Notes under the pieces: model-generated
Databases searched by the model: none
What the model saw: the letters and a program-made list of their open reading frames with translations, nothing else
Told to the model about the DNA's origin: nothing
Source: an uncultured bacterium
Lineage (GTDB): Bacteria > Cyanobacteriota > Vampirovibrionia > Gastranaerophilales > Gastranaerophilaceae
Assembly: GCA_900555175.1 (NCBI GenBank)
Contig: USJT01000058.1
Location: 1 to 6,650, forward strand
Direction: 5' to 3'
DNA length: 6,650 nucleotides
In this document: one piece after another, positions 1 to 4,989 of the stretch
Layout of the letters: every line of letters begins with the position of its first letter
Position numbering within the stretch: the first letter of the stretch is position 1
Position numbers and translations under genes: made by a program

Positions 1-533
1 AGTTCTTCAGAAGTCAGGGAATTCCCTGTCGGATTATTGGGCGAAGCAATCAATACCATTTCCGGATTTTCTAAATCATTATGAAGCTCTGATATAGTTC
101 TATGCAAGACAGGATGTTCAAAATTAGGAATTAATTCTAATAAAGGAACAAGAGTAAACGCTCTTAAATGAAGATATTTATGAGGGATTACCAAATCATC
201 TTCATTAATAATATCTTTGTTATAAAACAAAATATCAATATCAATAGTTCTATCTTCATACCCCTTATGAGAGGCATCATGAACTCTTCCTAACTGTTTT
301 TCAATTCTCTGACATTCGTTCAAAAGATTTCTTGGAGATAAAGAAGTTTTTATCTCGACAACAGCATTGACAAACCAATTTTCAGATTCCATTCCCCAAG
401 GTTCGGTTTCATAAAAAGCAGAAGTTCTGACTATTGTAATACCCTCGGCAGCTGCAAGAAGACTTGTTGCCTGCTGAACAAACCCTATACGATCACCGCT
501 ATTGGAACCTAAACTTAAATAAACTATTGCCAT
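1..533 (-). CDS. folK: 2-amino-4-hydroxy-6-hydroxymethyldihydropteridine pyrophosphokinase (HPPK), 3' end outside window
   Basis: HPPK transfers pyrophosphate from ATP to 6-hydroxymethyl-7,8-dihydropterin in cytoplasmic folate synthesis. The minus-strand frame from ATG 533 reads MAIVYLSLGSNSGDR, the family's LGSNxGDR opening. It continues with FYETEPWG (substrate loop, about residue 43), WFVNAVVEIKTSLSP, LGR, the signature RTIDIDILF (about residues 94-102), IPHKYLHLRAFTLVPL and a C-terminal HPVLHRTISEL. All family blocks are in order, so the HPPK domain (about residues 1-160) looks intact. The usual length is about 160 residues. Here the frame stays open for 177 codons to the window edge, and residues 160-178 read like the PNNPTG region of a PLP aminotransferase (see findings). 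The start is supported by a TTGACA-17-TAAAAT promoter just upstream. An AGGTG lies 1 nt before the ATG, too close to act as a normal ribosome site. It is divergent from waaA. The function is secure; the C-terminal end is not. Confidence 0.95.
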   Translation of the reverse strand, partial: MAIVYLSLGSNSGDRIGFVQQATSLLAAAEGITIVRTSAFYETEPWGMESENWFVNAVVEIKTSLSPRNLLNECQRIEKQLGRVHDASHKGYEDRTIDIDILFYNKDIINEDDLVIPHKYLHLRAFTLVPLLELIPNFEHPVLHRTISELHNDLENPEMVLIASPNNPTGNSLTSEE

Positions 534-542
534 ACACCTAAT

Positions 543-571
543 ATTTTATGATTTTTCAAATTGCTTGTCAA
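543..571 (-). promoter_or_regulatory. folK promoter (TTGACA-17-TAAAAT)
   Basis: On the minus strand a perfect -35 TTGACA (566-571) is followed by a 17-nt spacer and a -10 TAAAAT (543-548). This is the best sigma-70-type promoter in the window. Only 9 nt separate the -10 from the ATG at 533, so the predicted transcription start (about 536) leaves a leader of 0-5 nt. It lies within the divergent folK/waaA intergenic region. Confidence 0.75.
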
Positions 572-591
572 TATAGATTTTCAGATATTTT

Positions 592-600
592 TGTTATACA
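592..600 (+). promoter_or_regulatory. waaA extended -10 promoter
   Basis: TGTTATACA is an extended -10 (TG, one base, TATACA at 595-600). No good -35 is present at 16-18 nt, which is common with extended -10 promoters. The -10 ends 8 nt before ATG 609, so the message would start about 2 nt before the start codon. No Shine-Dalgarno is present. The element lies about 25 bp from the folK -35, so the two promoters are packed back to back. Confidence 0.5.
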
Positions 601-608
601 ATTCAGCT

Positions 609-1850
609 ATGTTTATATATAGAATTTTATCAACAATAATATTCCTTCTTATATTACCTGTTTATGCAGCAGTAAGAGCCGTAAAAGGGAAATTTTTACC
701 GGGTTGGAAAGAAAAATTAGGCAAATTTGAAGCTCCTAATTTAGGAGATAAAGTTATAATGTACCACGGAGTATCCGTTGGAGAAGTCATTGCTCTTGAA
801 AACTTAATTAAAAAGACTAAAGAAACTTTCCCCGACTATAAAATTGTAGTCACAACAGGTACTAAAACAGGACAAGAAATTGCACACAAAAAATACGAAG
901 GAATTGCAGATTTTATAACATATTTTCCGTTTGATATAACAATTTGTGTTGAAATTTTTCTAAATAAAATTAACCCATCTGTTGTTTTAATTGCAGAAAC
1001 AGAACTCTGGCCAACATTTGCAGCTTATTGCAAGATGAGAAATATTCCACTTTTCGTTATTAATGGCAGAATTTCTGATTCGACTTTCAAATCATACAAA
1101 TTTTTAAAGGGCTTTTTTACAGAATTATTTAAAAATTACACAGGAATTCTTACCCAAAGTGAAGAAGATCGCGAAAAATTCATAAAAATTGGAGCTCCAA
1201 AAGAAAAAACTCGCGTAATGAAAAACCTTAAATTCGACGTAAAAAGAATGGATTCTAATATTGAAATCGGAAAAGGTTCAAACAGAATTATTATTGCAGG
1301 AAGCACCCACAAGGGAGAAGATGAAATAATTCTTGATGCCTTTGTTAAACTAAAAAAAGAATTTCCTGATATTAAACTGCTACTTGCACCAAGACATTTG
1401 ACAAGAGTAAGCAATATTTCAGATTTAGTTAATAAAACAGGTTTGAATTACGGATTTCGTTCAAAAAATGATACATTCACAAATAATGATATTATTATTT
1501 TAGATACACTGGGTGAACTTAGCAGAATGTATCAAATCTGTGATTTTGCATTCATTGGAGGAAGCTTCAACAAAACAGGCGGACATAACCCTTTAGAAGC
1601 TGTTGTTTACAACAAACCTGCAATTTCTGGGCCTTCAATCCACAACTTTAGAGATATTTACTGGATATTATCACGCTCTAGAGCAGGAAAAGTAGTTAAA
1701 ACTCCAAAAGAATTAACTGATTATATGTACAAATTACTTTCAGATAAAGAATTTTATATTCAAAGCTGCGAAGATTGTAAAACAGTATTTAATTCTCAAC
1801 AAGGTGCTCTAAATTTTGTAATAGATGAGTTAAAAAGCATTTTACACTAA
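609..1850 (+). CDS. waaA: 3-deoxy-D-manno-octulosonic acid (Kdo) transferase, GT30
   Basis: This enzyme transfers Kdo from CMP-Kdo onto the lipid A precursor at the inner face of the cytoplasmic membrane. From ATG 609 it is 413 residues, close to the usual 420-425. Residues 1-25 form a hydrophobic anchor (MFIYRILSTIIFLLILPVYA). Then come HGVSVGE (53-59, whose Glu is the proposed catalytic base in the family), VVTTGTKTG, YFPFD, VLIAETELWP, INGRISD, TQSEEDREKF, NLKFD, IAGSTHKGE, LAPRH, DTLGEL and GGSFNKTGGHNPLEA, all in the order seen in E. coli WaaA. The C-terminal blocks form the CMP-Kdo-binding GT-B half. An in-frame TTG at 561 would add 16 residues, but the promoter -10 lies between it and ATG 609, so 609 is preferred. 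It stands alone, with no lpx genes beside it here. The number of Kdo residues added cannot be read from the sequence. Confidence 0.97.
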   Translation: MFIYRILSTIIFLLILPVYAAVRAVKGKFLPGWKEKLGKFEAPNLGDKVIMYHGVSVGEVIALENLIKKTKETFPDYKIVVTTGTKTGQEIAHKKYEGIADFITYFPFDITICVEIFLNKINPSVVLIAETELWPTFAAYCKMRNIPLFVINGRISDSTFKSYKFLKGFFTELFKNYTGILTQSEEDREKFIKIGAPKEKTRVMKNLKFDVKRMDSNIEIGKGSNRIIIAGSTHKGEDEIILDAFVKLKKEFPDIKLLLAPRHLTRVSNISDLVNKTGLNYGFRSKNDTFTNNDIIILDTLGELSRMYQICDFAFIGGSFNKTGGHNPLEAVVYNKPAISGPSIHNFRDIYWILSRSRAGKVVKTPKELTDYMYKLLSDKEFYIQSCEDCKTVFNSQQGALNFVIDELKSILH

Positions 1851-1863
1851 TTCATTATAATGA

Positions 1864-1885
1864 TTTTTAAGGATATCTATCCTTT
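1864..1885 (+). terminator. weak candidate terminator after waaA
   Basis: A short dyad AAGGAT / ATCCTT (1869-1874 with 1879-1884, loop ATCT) follows the waaA stop by 18 nt. The tract behind it is only TATT, and the better T-run (1864-1868) precedes the hairpin. A 12-bp perfect palindrome, TCATTATAATGA (1852-1863), lies just upstream. This is not a convincing intrinsic terminator. Confidence 0.25.
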
Positions 1886-1895
1886 ATTCGGATGA

Positions 1896-1929
1896 TTTTT
1901 GTTACAAAATGTTAAGTTTTTTGTTACAA
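1896..1929 (+). repeat. paired 12-bp direct repeat upstream of the 1998 gene
   Basis: TTTTTGTTACAA occurs twice without mismatch, at 1896-1907 and 1918-1929. The offset is 22 bp, about two helical turns, which would put both copies on one face of the DNA. Both lie just upstream of the TGTTATACC -10 element. They could be operator half-sites or duplicated promoter-like sequence (TGTTACAA resembles an extended -10). Confidence 0.55.
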
Positions 1930-1947
1930 TTATTAAAGAATTCATTT

Positions 1948-1956
1948 TGTTATACC
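1948..1956 (+). promoter_or_regulatory. extended -10 promoter of the 1998 gene
   Basis: TGTTATACC is an extended -10 almost identical to the waaA element TGTTATACA. It predicts a start near 1963 and a leader of about 35 nt. That leader contains a duplicated AAGGAAACAA (1969-1978 and 1985-1994); the second copy supplies the ribosome binding site. No clear -35 at standard distance. Confidence 0.45.
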
Positions 1957-1997
1957 GTCTTACATAGTAAGGAAACAAAAGTGAAAGGAAACAAGTC

Positions 1998-3071
1998 ATG
2001 GGTATGGCTGCTTCGCAGGCAAGATTTCTAGGTCTTACTGCAAGAAAATCAAATACCGAATATGAAGGTCAGCAGATTAACCAACAAAGAACAACTTTGT
2101 CAAACCAATCTGCTAACTACTATAACCAACTTTTGGGAATGACTGTTCCTGTTCCTCCTTCAACCGCAGATTATACAAAAACAGTTTATACATTCAAAGA
2201 CGGTTCTCTAAATAACTCTATTTCATCAATGATTGCACAAGTTGACGGTACATATTTAATAAGCTATACAGCAACTTGGACAAACGATTTCGCAGTAATT
2301 AAAACAGCACCGACAATTTATACAAGACAAAATGTCGGCACAGAACAAACCCCACAATACAATTACTTTGTGGGAGCAATTCAACTAAGAGAAATGACTC
2401 AAAGAGATCCTAATGCTATTGATCAAATGAGCGAAGAGGAATTAAAAACTTTAAGAGGTAACGATCAATATCTTAATACTCTTTCAGATGATCAATTAAA
2501 ACATTTATTAAAAGAAGAAAATACTTACATAGAAGAATTAAACGATAAATATGGCGATGGAAATTGGCTTGTAAGATATGTACAAAACACAACAACAAAA
2601 ACTTGGTCTCCATATTTTGTAAAACAAGAAACACTAGATAGTGCAATATATAGCGACACAGGTTCATCACAAAGTTCAATTCCGACATATACAGTAGGTT
2701 CAGCACAAGAGACAGAAGAAATTAAAGGGGTTACAGCAAGATTAGAACAAGATTCAACAGGTAGAGTTATAAATATTACCCTAAATCCGGGTCAAGCTGA
2801 TGAAGTTACTTATGCTGTAACAACAAACACCGTAACAGATCAAGCTGCCTATGATGATGCAATGAACCAATATGAATACGATAAATACGAATACGATCAA
2901 TCTATTCAAAATATCAATGCAAAAATTGAAATTATCCAAGCAGAAGATAAAAACCTTGAATTACGTTTAAAACAATTGGATACAGAACAAGACGCAATTC
3001 AAACAGAAATGGATGCTGTTCAAAAAGTTATCGAAAAGAACACAGAATCAACATTCAAAACATTCGGTTAA
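1998..3071 (+). CDS. conserved coiled-coil protein of unknown function, probably lineage-specific
   Basis: I cannot assign a function. The 357-residue protein has no signal peptide or membrane segment. Its N-terminus (MGMAASQARFLGLTARK, then EYEGQQINQQRTTLSNQSANYYNQLLG) resembles a family I recall from gut Gastranaerophilales. Helical heptad-like character there recalls termini of flagellar hook or filament proteins, but no such family can be claimed. Residues 60-280 are Thr/Gln/Asn-rich, probably beta-rich, with an acidic helical insert (MSEEELKTL, LSDDQLKHLL; about 143-185). Residues 290-348 form a strong coiled coil (INAKIEIIQ, LELRLKQLDTEQDAIQ) ending FKTFG. Start: GAAAGGAA (1983-1990) lies 7 nt before ATG 1998; M3 (2004) is a possible alternative. 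It has its own promoter and terminator, so it is monocistronic. A secreted or cell-surface assembly role is speculation. Confidence 0.88.
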   Translation: MGMAASQARFLGLTARKSNTEYEGQQINQQRTTLSNQSANYYNQLLGMTVPVPPSTADYTKTVYTFKDGSLNNSISSMIAQVDGTYLISYTATWTNDFAVIKTAPTIYTRQNVGTEQTPQYNYFVGAIQLREMTQRDPNAIDQMSEEELKTLRGNDQYLNTLSDDQLKHLLKEENTYIEELNDKYGDGNWLVRYVQNTTTKTWSPYFVKQETLDSAIYSDTGSSQSSIPTYTVGSAQETEEIKGVTARLEQDSTGRVINITLNPGQADEVTYAVTTNTVTDQAAYDDAMNQYEYDKYEYDQSIQNINAKIEIIQAEDKNLELRLKQLDTEQDAIQTEMDAVQKVIEKNTESTFKTFG

Positions 3072-3149
3072 TAATAAAAAACTTTATATACAATACAACT
3101 TTATTAAAGACATAAATAAAAATTTAAATATATTTTGTTTCCTTAATTT

Positions 3150-3178
3150 ACGACTTTTATACCCGAAAGTCGTTTTTT
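3150..3178 (+). terminator. intrinsic terminator between convergent genes
   Basis: Perfect 8-bp stem ACGACTTT (3150-3157) / AAAGTCGT (3166-3173), loop TATACCCG, followed by a T-run through 3178. It lies 79 nt after the 1998 gene's stop. The minus-strand gene's TAA (3177-3179) overlaps the T-run. Its transcript would also form the stem but without a good U-tract, so it works best on the plus strand. Confidence 0.85.
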
Positions 3179-3959
3179 ATGACTGGATAGAAATATTCAT
3201 AAATTCAATATCATCATAATCAATATATGCAGTCTGTTTCAAGTTTCTGCCTGTTTTTATTGTAACTTCATTAATTTGTCCCGGACGTAAAAGATGATTA
3301 GGTATTTGAATTCTTTGTCCGTCACCGTTTAACTGAATTTCAGCAATTTTTGAGCCGTTAAAAAATACTTCCGGCGGACTTGAAAAAGAATTTACAATAG
3401 AATTCTGCCTCAAATTTCTTGCCATAAGTGTATCAATACCAATTATTGAACCTATTACAAGATAATTTTTCTTAGTTAAAGCATTTGCGGCAATTTTAAA
3501 GGATTTAGTAAAAAAAGGTCCAATTGACTTTCCTTTAAATTCACCTGAATTTGCGGAATTATCAGAAAAATTGTCATCTCCCAAGTGAAACATTTCAGAA
3601 GAAATTATAACATCTTGGACATTACTTTTTTCAATACCAACAATAATAGGTTTTGCCGCAATACGTTCATTGATAGTTAAAGAAAACGGACGATATCCTT
3701 CTTTTTCAACAGACATGATAGTTGTCCCTTTGATATCTCCTTTAAGTTGAAAGGCACCATTGCTATCTGATATGGTAGAATAATTTTGTTTTGGCAAAGT
3801 AACCTTTGCACCAGCAACAGGCAAATTTGTAGCATTATCGACAATTCTGCTGGAATCACCCATGCCTGTTTTAGAAACACCGCCTTCCATAACAGCGGAA
3901 TAAACAGATTGAATATTCAATAAAAGAGCAAATAAACAAATAATTATTTTATATCTCAT
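3177..3959 (-). CDS. exported protein with carboxypeptidase-regulatory-like domain
   Basis: 260 residues, no enzyme motif recognised. Residues 1-22 are a Sec signal peptide (MRYK, then IIICLFALLLNIQ, with cleavage near VYSA), so it is exported; no lipobox is seen. Residues 36-110 match the carboxypeptidase-regulatory/CNA-B type beta-sandwich: NLPVAGAKVTL, then ISDSNGAFQLKG, then SVEKEGYRPFSLTI. Residues 111-165 are a Ser/Asn-rich linker. Residues 166-258 look like a second beta domain (PPEVFFNGSKIAEIQLNG, LLRPGQINEVTIKTG, DYDDIEFMNISI), whose LRPGxNxVTI and final DDIEF strands recall jelly-roll carbohydrate-binding folds. That last point is inference. A GTG at 3968 would give three more residues but lies inside the Shine-Dalgarno GGGGTGA (3965-3971), 5 nt before ATG 3959, so ATG is chosen. 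Convergent with the 1998 gene. A surface adhesion or glycan-binding role is plausible but unproven. Confidence 0.88.
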   Translation of the reverse strand: MRYKIIICLFALLLNIQSVYSAVMEGGVSKTGMGDSSRIVDNATNLPVAGAKVTLPKQNYSTISDSNGAFQLKGDIKGTTIMSVEKEGYRPFSLTINERIAAKPIIVGIEKSNVQDVIISSEMFHLGDDNFSDNSANSGEFKGKSIGPFFTKSFKIAANALTKKNYLVIGSIIGIDTLMARNLRQNSIVNSFSSPPEVFFNGSKIAEIQLNGDGQRIQIPNHLLRPGQINEVTIKTGRNLKQTAYIDYDDIEFMNISIQS

Positions 3960-4056
3960 AACCCTCACCCCATAATAGTTTAACGAATTTTAGTTATTAT
4001 TAAATTAAACAATTAGCCCCTCAAATATTCATTAATAAAAATTTTAAAAATTCTAT

Positions 4057-4084
4057 TTGAAATTTGAAATGTTTCTGTTAGAAT
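4057..4084 (+). promoter_or_regulatory. tRNA-Leu promoter
   Basis: -35 TTGAAA (4057-4062), 16-nt spacer, and extended -10 TGTTAGAAT (TAGAAT at 4079-4084). The predicted start near 4091 gives a 5' leader of about 17 nt before the tRNA. A second TTGAAA (4064-4069) lies too close to the -10 to pair with it. Confidence 0.65.
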
Positions 4085-4107
4085 AAATATATGACAATTT
4101 AATTTAT

Positions 4108-4191
4108 GCCGAAGTGATGAAATTGGTAGACGTGCTAGACTCAAAATCTTGTGTGGGCAACCACGTGCCGGTTCGAGTCCGGCCTTCGGCA
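4108..4191 (+). tRNA. tRNA-Leu (anticodon CAA)
   Basis: Reads UUG codons. It is a class II tRNA of 84 nt including discriminator A4191. The acceptor stem GCCGAAG / CTTCGGC pairs perfectly. The D-loop holds GGTAGA. The anticodon loop CTCAAAA puts CAA at 4142-4144. The long variable arm is GTGG-GCAA-CCAC (4153-4164). The T-arm is GCCGG-TTCGAGT-CCGGC. CCA is not encoded. The anticodon stem (CTAGA / TCTTG) contains one T-T mismatch at its second pair. A T-run at 4192-4197 directly after the acceptor stem could end transcription. Confidence 0.97.
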
Positions 4192-4228
4192 TTTTTTATT
4201 GGGAATTTTTAAAGTCAGCTTATAACAT

Positions 4229-4252
4229 GTCATTCTGGATTTATCTTAAAAA
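4229..4252 (+). repeat. degenerate copy 1 of the interspersed hairpin repeat
   Basis: It begins with GTCATTCTGGATTTATCTT, sharing the opening GTCATTCTG with the other copies. The right arm has decayed, so the hairpin is lost. It lies 33 bp before copy 2. Confidence 0.4.
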
Positions 4253-4261
4253 CATAAAAAT

Positions 4262-4287
4262 GTCATTCTGAACTTGTTTCAGAATCT
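4262..4287 (+). repeat. copy 2 of the interspersed hairpin repeat
   Basis: A 26-bp element starting GTC with an 8-bp perfect inverted repeat, ATTCTGAA / TTCAGAAT, around the loop CTTGT. It is identical over 26 bp to the copy at 4763. It is upstream of the small coiled-coil gene. It looks like a REP-type or MITE-remnant short repeat; the family is not identified. Confidence 0.8.
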
Positions 4288-4360
4288 TAAATAATACAAA
4301 ATAAGTATGTAACATTTTACAATTTGCTAGCAATAATTTTTCCCCTTTTGTTTTTATTCT

Positions 4361-4382
4361 TATACAAACAGTGTAGAAAGGA
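4361..4382 (+). promoter_or_regulatory. -10 element and ribosome binding site of the 4388 gene
   Basis: TATACA (4361-4366) is preceded by T, giving TTATACA as at waaA. It predicts a start near 4373 and a leader of about 15 nt. AGAAAGGA (4375-4382) is a good Shine-Dalgarno 5 nt before ATG 4388. No recognisable -35. Confidence 0.4.
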
Positions 4383-4387
4383 ATTAT

Positions 4388-4711
4388 ATGCTATCAAGAT
4401 GTTCTTACCCCCAAGTTAGTATGTTAGGAAGAAATTTAAAGCCACTATCAAAATATAAAGGGCCTATTCTAAAACTAACTGATAGTGAAAAAGCTCAAAT
4501 TGCAAATATGGAAAAGAAAATTGCTGAATATGAATTGGAAATTAGCAAATTAGCAAGCATAGATCAAGGTTTTAAAAGAATTACTTCTCAATCAGTATAT
4601 TATTGTGACCAAATTAATCATTTAGAATGGATAATTGATAATATGCGAGAAGCAATTAGAGAAATAAAAATAAACAGGCTAAATATCCAAAAATCTCAAC
4701 TTAATAAATAA
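4388..4711 (+). CDS. small coiled-coil protein of unknown function
   Basis: I do not recognise a named family. The 107-residue protein has a short basic N-terminal segment with LGRNLKPLSKYKGPILKLT (14-32). It then has a long helix with heptad-like hydrophobics (IANMEKKIAEYELEISKLA, about 38-56), a break around residues 58-70, and a second helix (INHLEWIIDNMREAIREIKI), consistent with a helical hairpin or antiparallel coiled coil. No signal peptide or membrane segment; cytoplasmic. Two cysteines (C5, C73). The start has a strong AGAAAGGA site 5 nt upstream. Hairpin repeats flank it on both sides and there is no cotranscribed neighbour. That it is a real gene is supported by the ribosome site and the amphipathic pattern. 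A role as a structural or adaptor protein would be a guess. Confidence 0.8.
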   Translation: MLSRCSYPQVSMLGRNLKPLSKYKGPILKLTDSEKAQIANMEKKIAEYELEISKLASIDQGFKRITSQSVYYCDQINHLEWIIDNMREAIREIKINRLNIQKSQLNK

Positions 4712-4762
4712 AATTATATTTTCATCATTATCCATGCAATTTTAGATTCTTACAGAAAACAA

Positions 4763-4788
4763 GTCATTCTGAACTTGTTTCAGAATCT
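4763..4788 (+). repeat. copy 3 of the interspersed hairpin repeat
   Basis: Identical over 26 bp to the copy at 4262, with the ATTCTGAA / TTCAGAAT dyad intact. It lies 51 bp after the stop of the small coiled-coil gene, so its hairpin could also form in that gene's 3' UTR. No T-run follows, so it is not called a terminator. Confidence 0.8.
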
Positions 4789-4824
4789 ATTTATGATTAA
4801 CTCTAAACTCATATAAAAAAGCGA

Positions 4825-4850
4825 GTCATTCTGAACTCGTTTCAGAATCC
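4825..4850 (+). repeat. copy 4 of the interspersed hairpin repeat
   Basis: Differs from copies 2 and 3 only at the loop (CTCGT for CTTGT) and the last base (C for T). The 8-bp arms are unchanged. Confidence 0.8.
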
Positions 4851-4862
4851 GTTTGACCATTG

Positions 4863-4888
4863 AGCCCCTAAATCAAGTTCAGGGTGAC
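4863..4888 (-). repeat. copy 5 of the hairpin repeat, inverted and arm-swapped
   Basis: On the minus strand it starts GTCACCCTGAACTTGATTT and ends with AGGGGCT. Compared with copy 2, the left-arm TTC has become CCC and the right-arm GAA has become GGG, so pairing is kept by compensating changes. It lies 12 bp from copy 4 in opposite orientation. Confidence 0.65.
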
Positions 4889-4989
4889 AGTTTAAAGTTA
4901 AAATAAAATTGTTGCGGAAACATTTAAACAACCACTAAATATTTATTAACAATTAGGCAAAAATTTTTTTTCACAAGTATTTACTCAGT

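Noticed and set aside
561..608. TTG at 561 as the waaA start (16 extra residues)
   Set aside because: The -10 element (595-600) would lie inside the coding region, no Shine-Dalgarno precedes it, and the hydrophobic anchor and family alignment begin at ATG 609.
1136..1414. Minus-strand open frame inside waaA
   Set aside because: It overlaps the strongly conserved Kdo transferase on the other strand, with no ribosome site and no recognisable protein features.
2473..2706. Minus-strand open frame inside the coiled-coil gene
   Set aside because: The translation is a chance hydrophobic stretch antisense to a coherent gene; no ribosome site.
3013..3219. Plus-strand frame overlapping the end of the coiled-coil gene and its terminator
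   Set aside because: It runs through an intrinsic terminator and into the antisense of the exported-protein gene; low-complexity translation.
3677..3880. Second minus-strand frame inside the exported-protein gene
   Set aside because: Out of frame with the signal peptide and regulatory-like domain; no independent start signal.
3960..3968. GTG at 3968 as the start of the exported protein
   Set aside because: The GTG is part of the Shine-Dalgarno-like GGGGTGA, which is spaced correctly for ATG 3959, and the signal peptide begins naturally at MRYK.
3969..4020. Promoter for the minus-strand exported protein
   Set aside because: Several AT-rich near-matches exist (for example TTGAGG-16-TAATAA), but none stands out from background, and the TATTAT nearest the gene would start transcription inside the ribosome site.
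4763..4790. Repeat copy 3 as the intrinsic terminator of the small gene
   Set aside because: The hairpin is good but no T-run follows, and the same element occurs where no gene ends.
4229..4888. CRISPR array
   Set aside because: The repeats are short hairpins with irregular spacing (33 to about 500 bp), one is inverted, a gene lies between them, and there are no uniform spacers or cas genes.
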